From contig NC_015559.1 in NCBI RefSeq assembly GCF_000214215.1, forward strand, positions 2,963,001 through 3,027,000: 64,000 bases of DNA, in the 5' to 3' direction. The stretch is from Marinomonas posidonica IVIA-Po-181. Lineage in GTDB: Bacteria; Pseudomonadota; Gammaproteobacteria; Pseudomonadales; Marinomonadaceae. The position numbers and the translations under genes were made by a program. The notes beneath the pieces are model-generated. The model ran no database searches and was not told where the DNA came from. It saw nothing but the letters and a program-made list of their open reading frames with translations. Below are positions 1 to 8,731 of this stretch, in pieces (position 1 is the stretch's first letter; the number at the start of each line of letters is the position of its first letter).

Positions 1-1223
1 TTAACCATGTCGACCACCAATACTTTACTTACAGGTTTAATGCCTTTTTCCGCTAATGCCGCCCAGCCTTGTTGCTGAGCGTATTGCTCTAAGGTCAAGC
101 CATCAATCAACAAACCGTGACTTCCATCTCGCGTTATCGAACCCGACAAAGCCACACTTGATAAAGGCGTTGCTGTGTTTAAATCAATGCGATAAACCTG
201 CTTTTGAGCCTTTGGATTGGCTTTTTTAGGGCCGCCTAGCAAGAAACTACCATCCCGCTCAATGACTAAAAATTGACTCTCGGTTAGAGCTGCGATTTCA
301 GAGTTTGAGTTTTGATTCTTCTCCTGACGATACAAGTATTGCTCTGTCTTACCCGTCTGTAGATTCACCGTCACAATGCGTGTTAGATCGCCCTTTTGAG
401 CTGCTTTATCAGGGTTCCGCATGGTAGATTGCATAATCCCAACCAGAGTTTGCTCATCTGGGCTGATTGCTAACCCTTCCATGCCTCGGTTGGCACGGCG
501 ATGCTGGAAGACAGTAGGAAGGTAAAACGTGTTACGTGAATCCGCTTGGAATGCATTGATACGACCAATTTCAACACCACTAGCATCATAATGAACCATA
601 TGCGGTCCATACTCATCACTGACCCAGAAAGTGCCGTCTTTTAACGCCACCAAACCTTCCCCGTCCAAACCATAATCATCTAGTTTAATCGGATTACTTT
701 GCCCGTTATAAGCTTTTGAATCGTCCATTAATACTGGCTGACCATTCGCGTGGTAAGGCGTTTCACCTGTGCCGCCGAGGGCCGAGGTATTGGGTAAACC
801 TGAAATCAATTGACCATCAGGACGCTTCAATAAAATGCTTTCAAGCAGAGTAATTTGACCGCTTTCCGACACCTCAAATAAGCCAATACGAGGAGTGTAA
901 GAAGCCACAGGGAAAGTTTTTCCTTTACCGTAATCCCCTGTGTAATTAGCATTTGGGCCGCGGTCCGTTAGAGCATAAAACTGATTACGAATGCTTGGGT
1001 GAGCTGTCATGGCCGAGCCAAACCCTCCATTACGAACTTCAAAGGGTTGGCCTGTTTTCCCATCCAGCAGATCTGCTCTTAAAACGTCATAAGGCAAAGA
1101 TGCACCCTGTTTAGGAAAATTTTCTGCAAACTCAATACCTGACGCTGATGAGCTGGAATGACTCATGCAACCAGTTAGAACAAGCGTTGAAATCAAACCA
1201 GCCAACCACACTTTACTTGTCAT
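1..1223 (-). CDS. Esterase-like phytase family lipoprotein, C-terminus outside window
   Basis: The reading frame runs from ATG at 1223 to the window edge without a stop, giving about 407 visible residues. The N-terminus is a lipoprotein signal: a short hydrophobic stretch ending in a lipobox LVLTGC near residue 19, followed by a Ser-rich linker. This predicts a membrane-anchored protein on the periplasmic side. The motifs ALTDRGPN and DGTFWVSDEYGP, and a nearby DGEGLVAL segment, are typical of the 'esterase-like activity of phytase' family (PF13449), which adopts a propeller-like fold. The substrate cannot be inferred. The protein is probably nearly complete, since family members are about 400-450 residues. 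It lies downstream of aceA in the same orientation but is separated from it by a terminator and a repeat, so it is probably its own transcription unit. Confidence 0.75.
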   Translation of the reverse strand, partial: MTSKVWLAGLISTLVLTGCMSHSSSSASGIEFAENFPKQGASLPYDVLRADLLDGKTGQPFEVRNGGFGSAMTAHPSIRNQFYALTDRGPNANYTGDYGKGKTFPVASYTPRIGLFEVSESGQITLLESILLKRPDGQLISGLPNTSALGGTGETPYHANGQPVLMDDSKAYNGQSNPIKLDDYGLDGEGLVALKDGTFWVSDEYGPHMVHYDASGVEIGRINAFQADSRNTFYLPTVFQHRRANRGMEGLAISPDEQTLVGIMQSTMRNPDKAAQKGDLTRIVTVNLQTGKTEQYLYRQEKNQNSNSEIAALTESQFLVIERDGSFLLGGPKKANPKAQKQVYRIDLNTATPLSSVALSGSITRDGSHGLLIDGLTLEQYAQQQGWAALAEKGIKPVSKVLVVDMV

Positions 1224-1300
1224 TACGCGCCCCTTTGTTTGTTTTTTAACCGTCCAAACAGCATAAGAGAGCGTGATGACGCTTTCATGACATGACTTAA

Positions 1301-1523
1301 GGAAGGTACAAACAAGTCCACTGGCGACGGCAACGAGCTCCTCGGCAACCGCTCCTCGGCAACCGCTCCTACGCTGCCCTATACACCACCTCCTTGTGGT
1401 TATGCGTTGCTCTAATCCCCTACATCCTTGTAGGGGTCAGCGTGTGAATATTTCTTTATTATTCGAGGTGAGTTTCGCCGTTCAATATTGAACATATTGG
1501 CAAGCAGCTTAACAAAGAATAAA
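1301..1523 (-). mobile_element. One-ended copy of an IS5-type MITE-like repeat
   Basis: Read on the minus strand, this segment is closely similar to the right half of the intact element at 56899-57258, from about 57050 to its right end. The outer end at 1301 reads GGAAGGTACAAACAAGTCC, which resembles the terminal repeats of IS5-group insertion sequences. It is flanked at 1297-1300 by TTAA, which fits the YTAR target type. The other terminal repeat is missing; similarity stops at about 1523, next to the aceA terminator. A 14-bp unit is tandemly duplicated inside it at 1338-1351 and 1352-1365. The 371-bp gap between the two flanking genes holds only this repeat and that terminator. Confidence 0.7.
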
Positions 1524-1557
1524 AAAGGGCCTAGCAGGGGAATGACTAGGCCCTTTT
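1521..1557 (-). terminator. Rho-independent terminator of glcB-aceA
   Basis: A strong stem, AAAAGGGCCTAG paired with CTAGGCCCTTTT, encloses an 11-base loop. It lies 38 bases after the aceA stop and has a T-run on the minus strand. Confidence 0.85.
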
Positions 1558-1594
1558 AATTAAAACCACGACGTAATTACATAACCTTTGGTCT

Positions 1595-3199
1595 TTAAAC
1601 CGCCGCGAATTGATTCATCGTATTGTCTTTACCAGATGCTTTTAGTGCATTGTCACCAGAGAAATACTCTTTATGATCATCACCAATATTGGAACCAGAC
1701 ATGTCTTGGTGCTTAACACAGGCAAGACCTTCACGAATCTCTTTACGTTGTACTTCTTTTACATAACCCAACATGCCCTGATCACCAAAGTAATCTTTCG
1801 CCAAATTATCCGTCGACAACGCAGCAGTATGGTAGGTAGGCAAGGTAATCAAGTGGTGGAAAATCCCTGCTTGAGCCGCTGCATCGCGCTGGAAGTTACG
1901 AATGCGTTCGTCCGCCTCTATCGCTAGTGTGGTCGCATCGTATTCTTTTGACATTAGACGATCACGATCATATTCATTCACGTCTTTGCCCGCTTCCTGC
2001 CAAGCATCAAACACTTGCTGACGGAAATTTAACGTCCAGTTAAACGAAGGACTGTTGTTGTAAACCAGTTTCGCATTTGGCACCACTTCGCGGATACGAT
2101 TAACCAAATTAGCAATTTGACCAATATGAGGTTTTTCTGTCTCAATCCACAACAGATCTGCACCATGTTGTAACGACGTAATGCAGTCCAGCACTACTCG
2201 ATCCGCTCCCGTATCAGGCTTAAAGCGCACCAAACCATTCGCCAAACGAGTTGGTTTAATGCATGTTCCACCTTGCTTCAGCAACATGTCACCAGACTGC
2301 ATCTGATCAAGAGATGTGACCTCTTCACCATCAATGAAGGCACTGTATTGCTCAGCCAAATCGCCCGCAGATTGTGATACAGGAATTTTTTGGGTTAAAC
2401 CTGCACCCAATGAATCGGTACGTGCAACGATCACCCCATCCTCCACACCAAGTTCCAAGAAGGCATAGCGAACAGCATTAATTTTCGCTAAAAAGTCTTC
2501 ATGAGGCACTGTCACTTTACCGTCTTGGTGACCACATTGTTTCGCATCAGATACTTGGTTTTCAATTTGAATACAGCAAGCCCCTGCTTCAATCATTTTC
2601 TTTGCTAACAAATACGTGGCTTCTTCATTGCCAAAACCCGCATCAATATCAGCGATAATCGGCACCACATGCGTTTCAAACTGATCAATACTTTCTTGTG
2701 CTGCTTGCTCACGCACTTGGTCACCCGCTTGACGGGCTTCATCAAGCTCTTTAAACAAATGTTGCATCTCTCGGGCATCAGCTTGTTTTAAGAAGGTATA
2801 CAGCTCTTCGATTAAGGCTGGTACCGAAGTTTTTTCATGCATAGACTGATCTGGTAGAGGACCAAACTCAGAGCGCATGGCAGCCACCATCCAACCAGAA
2901 AGGTACAAGTAGCGACTGCGAGTAGTGCCAAAATGTTTCTTAATAGAAATCATTTTTTGTTGGCCGATAAAACCATGCCAGCAACCCAAAGATTGAGTGT
3001 AGTTTGCTTGGTCTTGATCATAACTTGCCATATCTTCACGCATGATTTTGGCTGTGTATTTGGCAATATCCAAACCCGTATTAAAACGGTTTTGTAATTG
3101 CATACGAGCCACGTATTCTGGATTCATACCCGCCCAAGTCGTGCCTTGTTGACCGATTAGCTGACTCGCTTGTTGCATTTTATTTTTATACGTTTGCAT
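1595..3199 (-). CDS. aceA: Isocitrate lyase
   Basis: The gene encodes 534 residues, the length of the long Pseudomonas-type isocitrate lyases. The enzyme splits isocitrate into glyoxylate and succinate, the first committed step of the cytosolic glyoxylate shunt. The catalytic-cysteine motif is visible as KQCGHQ near residue 222; this class has Gln where the E. coli enzyme has Lys. Downstream, the WIETEKPH and YNNSPSFNW segments form the conserved active-site strands. The gene starts 50 bases after the stop of malate synthase G on the same strand, so the two shunt enzymes are probably co-transcribed. A weak GAGCGAG ribosome-binding site precedes the ATG. A terminator follows. Confidence 0.95.
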   Translation of the reverse strand: MQTYKNKMQQASQLIGQQGTTWAGMNPEYVARMQLQNRFNTGLDIAKYTAKIMREDMASYDQDQANYTQSLGCWHGFIGQQKMISIKKHFGTTRSRYLYLSGWMVAAMRSEFGPLPDQSMHEKTSVPALIEELYTFLKQADAREMQHLFKELDEARQAGDQVREQAAQESIDQFETHVVPIIADIDAGFGNEEATYLLAKKMIEAGACCIQIENQVSDAKQCGHQDGKVTVPHEDFLAKINAVRYAFLELGVEDGVIVARTDSLGAGLTQKIPVSQSAGDLAEQYSAFIDGEEVTSLDQMQSGDMLLKQGGTCIKPTRLANGLVRFKPDTGADRVVLDCITSLQHGADLLWIETEKPHIGQIANLVNRIREVVPNAKLVYNNSPSFNWTLNFRQQVFDAWQEAGKDVNEYDRDRLMSKEYDATTLAIEADERIRNFQRDAAAQAGIFHHLITLPTYHTAALSTDNLAKDYFGDQGMLGYVKEVQRKEIREGLACVKHQDMSGSNIGDDHKEYFSGDNALKASGKDNTMNQFAAV

Positions 3200-3249
3200 A
3201 GTATTTCTCGCTCTTTATGGTGTTAAAATGGGTTATTTATTGGTTAAAT

Positions 3250-5421
3250 TCACGATTGCTTTACTTTTAGTCGGTAGGCATGAAGCAAAGGCTCGGTGTA
3301 GCCATTGGCCTGAATCACACCTTTGAATATCAAATCCTGTGCTGCCTTAAAGGCCTGACTATTTACCCCTTGTTCAGACATAGGACGATACCCAGGTGTC
3401 GCTTGGTTTTGTTCATCAACAATCTTGGCCATACGCTGCATAGATTCCTCAATTTGAGCTTTGCTACAAATACCGTGGAGTAACCAATTCGCCAGATGTT
3501 GACTAGAGATTCGCAGCGTTGCTCTGTCTTCCATCAAGCCTACGTTATTGATATCCGGTACTTTCGAGCAACCTACGCCAGCCTCGACCCAACGCACCAC
3601 GTAACCCAATAAGCCCTGAATGTTATTGTCTACTTCGCGTTCAATGACCTTTTGTGACAAGGTCAGGTTGTCTGGAATCAGAGGTAAGGTGAGCAAGTCT
3701 TTCAAACTCGCCGGCGCTCTCTGCTGGATGCGCTTATGACGAGCAAACACATCAACTTTGTGATAATGCAAAGCGTGCAAAGTGGCCGCGGTTGGTGAAG
3801 GCACCCAAGCCGTATTGGCACCGGATTTAGGATGTGCAACCTTAGCTTCCATCATGGCTGCCATTTCATCCGGCATCGCCCACATACCTTTACCTATTTG
3901 GGCGCGTCCAGGTAAGCCACAAGCTAAGCCAATTTCAACATTGCGATTCTCGTACGCCTGGATCCAAGGTTGTGTTTTAATCTGGTCTTTCGGTAAGAAG
4001 GGCCCAGCTTGCATACTGGTGTGGATTTCATCCCCTGTTCGGTCCAAAAAGCCGGTATTGATAAACACCACTCGGTCTTTGGCCGCACGAATGCACTCTT
4101 TTAAATTTAATGTTGTGCGACGCTCTTCATCCATAATGCCAATCTTGATGGTGTTTCTTGCCAAGCCCAGCATATCTTCGACTCGGTCAAATAATTGACC
4201 ACTAAAGGCCACTTCTTCTGGTCCATGCATTTTGGGTTTCACGATGTAAATACTGCCGGTACGACTATTTCGAAGGCCGGTTTGTTTTTTAAGATCCAAA
4301 GCCGCGATCAATGAGGTAACCACAGCGTCCACAATGCCCTCTGGTACAAAGTTTCCTAACCCATCCTGCATCAAGTCACATTCCATCAGGTGACCAACAT
4401 TACGTACTAATAAAAGCGATCGGCCATGAAGTTGATACAGCTCACCATCAAGGTCGGTGAAAAACTTATCTGGATTCATACGGCGAGTCATTTGCTCACC
4501 ATTTTTATTGAATTTGGCTTCTAAACGCCCCTCCATTAAGCCCAACCAATTGCGGTACACTTCGATCTTATCTTCTGCATCCACAGCCGCTACCGAATCT
4601 TCGCAATCAATAATGGTACTGAGTGCCGACTCAATCAGGATGTCATTGATGTCCGCTTTATCATTGGCCCCATTCTTACCATTGCGATCAAATTGAATCT
4701 CGACATGCAAGCCATTGTTGCGTAATAAAATGGCTTCAGGCTCACTGCGCTGACCATTTACAGCCACCAGCTGGCTGCTTTTTTGCAAACCTGATTGGCT
4801 ACCATCATCAAAGAAAGCCAACAAATGATGGTAGTAAACAAGATAGCTGGACACGTCTTGGTGTGAGCCAGTTTCAAGTGGAAAAACATCATCCAAAAAC
4901 GCTTTCGCCTTCGCAATAACCGCCTGACCTCGTGCAGGGTTATAGCCTTTATTGGACTCTAAACCTCCGTCTTGTGGGATCACATCCGTACCATAAAATG
5001 CATCGTATAAACTGCCCCAACGTGCATTGGCCGCATTTAATGCAAAACGAGCATTCTTCACTGGCACCACCAACTGTGGTCCTGCCAGCGTTGCAATTTC
5101 ATCGTCTACGCCCGTAGTACCTATGGTGAAATCAGCGCCTTCTTCCACTAAGTAACCAATCTCACGAAGAAATTGTTCATACTCATTGATGTTCATTGGT
5201 TGACCTTTTCTTGCTAGGTGCCAATCATCAATCTGCTGTTGAAGCGTGTCTCGCTTGGCCAATAATTGACGATTAATTGGCGAGAGGTCTTCTATCAACT
5301 GAGAAAAATCTTGCCAAAACTGACTGGCATTCATGCCATGCAGTGGCAACACTTCGTCATTGATGAAGCGACTAAAGTCGGGGTGAATCACACGGTTATT
5401 TTTAGCTTGCGGCATTGTCAT
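3250..5421 (-). CDS. glcB: Malate synthase G
   Basis: This enzyme condenses glyoxylate with acetyl-CoA to give malate and completes the glyoxylate shunt. I chose the ATG at 5421 because AAAGGAAA lies just upstream; it gives 723 residues, the same length as E. coli GlcB. An in-frame start further upstream would add a Lys/Arg-rich tail with no ribosome-binding site. Typical malate synthase G segments include NTGFLDRTGDEIHTSM in the middle and SPTAATLHALHYH towards the C-terminus. It is the first gene of an apparent glcB-aceA operon and is divergent from an XRE/IrrE-type regulator at 5577. Confidence 0.95.
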   Translation of the reverse strand: MTMPQAKNNRVIHPDFSRFINDEVLPLHGMNASQFWQDFSQLIEDLSPINRQLLAKRDTLQQQIDDWHLARKGQPMNINEYEQFLREIGYLVEEGADFTIGTTGVDDEIATLAGPQLVVPVKNARFALNAANARWGSLYDAFYGTDVIPQDGGLESNKGYNPARGQAVIAKAKAFLDDVFPLETGSHQDVSSYLVYYHHLLAFFDDGSQSGLQKSSQLVAVNGQRSEPEAILLRNNGLHVEIQFDRNGKNGANDKADINDILIESALSTIIDCEDSVAAVDAEDKIEVYRNWLGLMEGRLEAKFNKNGEQMTRRMNPDKFFTDLDGELYQLHGRSLLLVRNVGHLMECDLMQDGLGNFVPEGIVDAVVTSLIAALDLKKQTGLRNSRTGSIYIVKPKMHGPEEVAFSGQLFDRVEDMLGLARNTIKIGIMDEERRTTLNLKECIRAAKDRVVFINTGFLDRTGDEIHTSMQAGPFLPKDQIKTQPWIQAYENRNVEIGLACGLPGRAQIGKGMWAMPDEMAAMMEAKVAHPKSGANTAWVPSPTAATLHALHYHKVDVFARHKRIQQRAPASLKDLLTLPLIPDNLTLSQKVIEREVDNNIQGLLGYVVRWVEAGVGCSKVPDINNVGLMEDRATLRISSQHLANWLLHGICSKAQIEESMQRMAKIVDEQNQATPGYRPMSEQGVNSQAFKAAQDLIFKGVIQANGYTEPLLHAYRLKVKQS

Positions 5422-5552
5422 CTTGTTTTCCTTTATTCTTATCTTCATCAAAATCACAGCTCACATTCAGTCGATTGAGTTATTCACAAAAGTCTGATGA
5501 CTGGCTTGATTTATAGTCTATGCGGGACTAACCTAAAATTTCACAATAAGAA

Positions 5553-5565
5553 TTACACAGTGTAA
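5553..5565. promoter_or_regulatory. Palindrome between glcB and the divergent regulator
   Basis: The sequence TTACACAGTGTAA is a near-perfect palindrome with arms TTACAC and GTGTAA around one central base. It ends 11 bases before the start codon of the regulator and lies in the 155-bp region shared with the glcB promoter. It is a plausible operator for the regulator, possibly autoregulatory. This is inferred from position and symmetry only. Confidence 0.45.
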
Positions 5566-5576
5566 ATTTTACAAAA

Positions 5577-7103
5577 ATGAAAAATAAAAATAGCTTAAAT
5601 CGTAAGGCCCATTTTTTGGGTACAAAAATACGCAACCTCCGTAAACGTAACCGTTTGACCATGGAGGACCTCTCTTCAAGGTGCATTAAACTTGACCCTG
5701 AATCGGCCCCTTCTGTGTCCTATTTATCCATGATAGAAAGAGGCAAACGGGTACCCAGCGAAGAGGTTTTGGAAGTCATTGCGGAAGTTTTTCAAAAAAA
5801 CCTGAGTTGGTTTCTGGATGACATTCCAGAAGAAGACGCCATTACCCCATCAAAAGGCTCTGGCGGTGGCATCAGTGGTATGGCTTTAGAGCCTAATTTC
5901 TTGTTTTCCAATGAAATACTGCAAATCGCCATTCCTGAAATGCTGTCACAAACGGGAACCAGTGGTCGACAATTTGCCCATTTGCTCATTCGTGCACACC
6001 AAGAACATCATCAAAATCACTTTCCGGACCTTGAACGAGCAGCGGAAGAAGTGGGTTTAAAGCGTTTGCCTTTAAGTTTGGAAGAGTTAATCGCTATTAC
6101 CAAACAAATGGGTATGCAGATCAAATGGTTCCGAAAAACCCCTCTGTCAGTACTACAAAGTATGGGCATAGATGAAAGTCATGTAGTGACCTCTTTTTTT
6201 GATCCACCCAGCACAATTTACATTAATCAGATCATGAAAAATCAGTCACAACGACTGAAATACAACCTGGCCGTCCACATAGGCCATGCGGTACTGCATG
6301 ACAAAGACGGCATGAAAAACGTCTTAGTCACTGGACGTAATGAGATTACGCCATTACAAGATAAAAATGCCAAGATACAAACCTCAGGTATGGATGCGCA
6401 GGATATATTGTTAGCCTGGCGCGACTTTGAATGTAGTTTTTTCGCAGGCGCTTTATTGTGTCCTAAAGTACCCTTTAGGCAATTATTAGATCGCAATGGC
6501 TATGAAATCAATACGGCGAAACTGGCTGGCGTTTCAGAGTCTGTTGCCATGCGCCGCATGACCGCCGCTTCTCCCTATCCGCATTGGCATTATTTTGATG
6601 CTTACGCGCCAGGTAAGCTGAAAGCTGTGTATCGTGGTAATGGCATTCCACTCCCATGGGGGAACATGAGTTTAGTGGAAGACCCATGTCAACATTGGGC
6701 GGTATTTCGCATGATAAATGAGTCCTTTACCGGCACCTCAGCACAGATATCCATTTTAAACGTCGGCGATGAAGCGCGGATCTATGCTTGTGAATCCGTC
6801 AAGGTGGAAGATCTGGCAGGTAAAAGCCATGTTCTTTGTTCTGGTATTGACCTTAATCCAGCCATTGCCGCTCAAGGAAAAGATGCGCTAAGTATTGCCA
6901 ATGATCTCAAACAAGCTTGTGTCGCAAACAGTGGTTCATCACAAATCCCCAAGAGCATCAAAAAAGATTTGTTGAGCGTAGCTCGCATCCTCAATATTAA
7001 CTGGGTTGAACGAGGCATTGAAAACGATGCAAGATTAATCTGCTCACGCGGCGCCGTCTGCCCAAGATCGCCGAGCTGTTATCAGCACTGTCATGAGCTT
7101 TAA
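5577..7103 (+). CDS. RamB/ScfR-type XRE regulator with an IrrE-like domain
   Basis: The 508-residue protein has an N-terminal helix-turn-helix of the XRE type at about residues 12-70 (KIRNLRKRNRLTMEDLSS, then SYLSMIERGKRVPS). A central IrrE/ImmA-like domain follows, and then a long C-terminal DUF2083-type domain. In the IrrE-like domain the zinc-protease HExxH is not intact: residues 231-239 read VHIGHAVLH, so proteolysis is unlikely. The C-terminal tail has four cysteines spaced CX5CX5CX3C. Regulators of this architecture (RamB, PrpR, ScfR) sense acyl-CoA or short-chain fatty acid status and control acetate, propionate and glyoxylate genes. Divergence from glcB-aceA fits that role. No clear ribosome-binding site precedes the ATG, but the helix-turn-helix requires this start. 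Confidence 0.8.
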   Translation: MKNKNSLNRKAHFLGTKIRNLRKRNRLTMEDLSSRCIKLDPESAPSVSYLSMIERGKRVPSEEVLEVIAEVFQKNLSWFLDDIPEEDAITPSKGSGGGISGMALEPNFLFSNEILQIAIPEMLSQTGTSGRQFAHLLIRAHQEHHQNHFPDLERAAEEVGLKRLPLSLEELIAITKQMGMQIKWFRKTPLSVLQSMGIDESHVVTSFFDPPSTIYINQIMKNQSQRLKYNLAVHIGHAVLHDKDGMKNVLVTGRNEITPLQDKNAKIQTSGMDAQDILLAWRDFECSFFAGALLCPKVPFRQLLDRNGYEINTAKLAGVSESVAMRRMTAASPYPHWHYFDAYAPGKLKAVYRGNGIPLPWGNMSLVEDPCQHWAVFRMINESFTGTSAQISILNVGDEARIYACESVKVEDLAGKSHVLCSGIDLNPAIAAQGKDALSIANDLKQACVANSGSSQIPKSIKKDLLSVARILNINWVERGIENDARLICSRGAVCPRSPSCYQHCHEL

Positions 7104-7123
7104 TCGTTCCCCCCTGCAAAACA

Positions 7124-7160
7124 CTTCTCATCTGGCCTATTTATTTCGCCAGATGAGAAG
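7124..7160 (+). terminator. Hairpin after the RamB-like gene
   Basis: A perfect 13-bp inverted repeat, CTTCTCATCTGGC and GCCAGATGAGAAG, with an 11-base loop lies 20 bases after the stop at 7103. No T-run follows, so it may be a weak or factor-dependent terminator, or it may protect the transcript end. Confidence 0.5.
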
Positions 7161-7286
7161 CAATGCTATAAGCAGAAGCACATCTTTGTGAAAAATGGCA
7201 TTTATCCGTCATTTGCCCTATCGGAATGGTCCAACAAGTATTAAAATTGGCGCAAATTTCCCCTATCCCTTAGTTAAGGATCTTTC

Positions 7287-8498
7287 ATGACTTTGTCGAC
7301 CAGTCAGTCAACTAATGTCGTAGTTGTTAGTAACTCATCTGACAATCCGTTTGCTATTGATATTGCCTATGCTATGGGCCAATTTGATGACATTGCTGAC
7401 CTCATCAGTATGAAACAGTTCATGAATTCAGAGTTCTGTCCTCGCTTCATCTCAGACGAGCAAGACTTTCACAACATTGGCCAAAAGTTAAACGGTAAAT
7501 CCGTGGTTATTGTCAGTACTGGCAGTCACATCAAAAGCCGCCAAGAATTGGCCATGGCCAATATGATCATTGCCAGAGCGGCGAAAGAGAACGGCGCGGA
7601 ACGAGTCATTCTAGTGGAACCCGATTTGTTCTACAGCGCCCAAGATCGTGGTCCGAGCAAAGACTTAGGGGAAACCAGCTTCGAGCGTGATATCCAAGAC
7701 ATTAAGAAATTCGACGGCCAACCTTTCACCGCCAAACTCTACGCTCAGCTGCTTAAATTATCGGGCGTTGATACGGTCATGACGATCCACAACCACTCTG
7801 ACTCCGTACAGAAAGTGTTCAACGAAGTGTTTGCTGGCGACTTCCATAACCTTATTCCTTATGAAATCTACGCCCACTATTTACTAAACTCAGACATTCT
7901 ACATTACGGTAAAGATGGCGAAGGCTTAGTACTTTGTGCACCCGATAAAGGCGCTCGTGATTTCGTCAAAGAGATGTTTAATCGCCTTGGCCTAAGCAAA
8001 GCCAAATTCATCATGCTGGATAAAGAACGTACCGCAGAGCGTAAGGTTGAAATTACCTTACACAAAGAAAGCGAGCACACCTTTGATGGTTTAGACGGCG
8101 CCAGCATCATTCTGTTTGACGACATGGTTCGTACCGGTTCCACCGTTGTGAAATCCTGTCAATTCTTACAACAGATTAATCCGCAACGTATGGTATTCGC
8201 TGTATCGCACTTCTATGCCAGCGATGAGGGTCGTGAGCGCATGGCACACCCTGCTTTGGGAGAAATTCTGACATTAAATACGCTTCCAACGATTTTGAAT
8301 CGTGATGAGCAAGGCCGTCTACGTAAGAAGATGGTGGTGCTTAAAGTCGAGAAATGGTTAGCTCAAGAATTATGCAATATTCTTGGTCTACCAGATCATC
8401 AAGAAGCCAACCCTTACAAGATCGACATGTCTTCGAAAAACCCTCGTTTCAAGCGTAAGATTTGGTTTAGCGAGGAGTTGCAAGAATTGCAAAGTTAA
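7287..8498 (+). CDS. Ribose-phosphate diphosphokinase-like protein, atypical PRPP synthetase family
   Basis: The 403-residue protein is longer than the usual 310-320 residue PRPP synthetase. A PRPP-binding loop, ILFDDMVRTGSTV near residue 274, is preceded by hydrophobic strands as in type I phosphoribosyltransferases. FYSAQDRGP, near residue 112, corresponds to the ATP-binding region (canonical PYARQDRK), and TIHNHSDSVQ takes the place of the canonical DLHADQIQ. It therefore has the two-domain PRPP synthetase fold with divergent active-site segments, and probably makes PRPP or a related product in the cytosol. The canonical prs gene is presumably elsewhere. A terminator follows the gene. I am confident of the family but less so of the exact reaction. 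Confidence 0.75.
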   Translation: MTLSTSQSTNVVVVSNSSDNPFAIDIAYAMGQFDDIADLISMKQFMNSEFCPRFISDEQDFHNIGQKLNGKSVVIVSTGSHIKSRQELAMANMIIARAAKENGAERVILVEPDLFYSAQDRGPSKDLGETSFERDIQDIKKFDGQPFTAKLYAQLLKLSGVDTVMTIHNHSDSVQKVFNEVFAGDFHNLIPYEIYAHYLLNSDILHYGKDGEGLVLCAPDKGARDFVKEMFNRLGLSKAKFIMLDKERTAERKVEITLHKESEHTFDGLDGASIILFDDMVRTGSTVVKSCQFLQQINPQRMVFAVSHFYASDEGRERMAHPALGEILTLNTLPTILNRDEQGRLRKKMVVLKVEKWLAQELCNILGLPDHQEANPYKIDMSSKNPRFKRKIWFSEELQELQS

Positions 8499-8516
8499 TC
8501 CATCGCCCTTATCAAT

Positions 8517-8545
8517 AAAAAGGCCGCAGAGATTGCGGCCTTTTT
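8517..8545 (+). terminator. Rho-independent terminator
   Basis: AAAAAGGCCGCA pairs with TGCGGCCTTTTT and ends in a T-run. It is 19 bases after the stop of the PRPP-synthetase-like gene. Confidence 0.9.
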
Positions 8546-8581
8546 ATTGATCACGACTTGTCATTCTCGAGAATGTTCTAA

Positions 8582-8731
8582 GGATGGTGCGAATAAGTCT
8601 TCTGAACGTCAGTCTTATCAGACAAACGGTCTATCACTCTTAACACAGCGAGGCTGTGGTGTAGTAGGGCAACGCAGGAGCGGTTGCCGAAGAACATGTT
8701 GCCGTAGCCAGTGAACTTGTTCGTGCCTTCC
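8582..8731 (+). mobile_element. Internally deleted 150-bp copy of the IS5-type MITE
   Basis: Both ends are present. The left end reads GGATGGTGCGAATAAG and the right end, on the opposite strand, GGAAGGCACGAACAAG. Flanks are CTAA (8578-8581) and CTAG (8732-8735), both matching YTAR. The first 54 bases match the left end of the intact copy at 56899, and the last 90 or so match its right end; the middle is missing. No coding capacity is visible. The 233-bp gap between the two flanking genes holds this element and the terminator. Confidence 0.75.

Noticed and set aside
1673-1927. Open frames on the strand opposite aceA and other conserved genes
   Set aside because: They are antisense shadows of strongly conserved enzymes.
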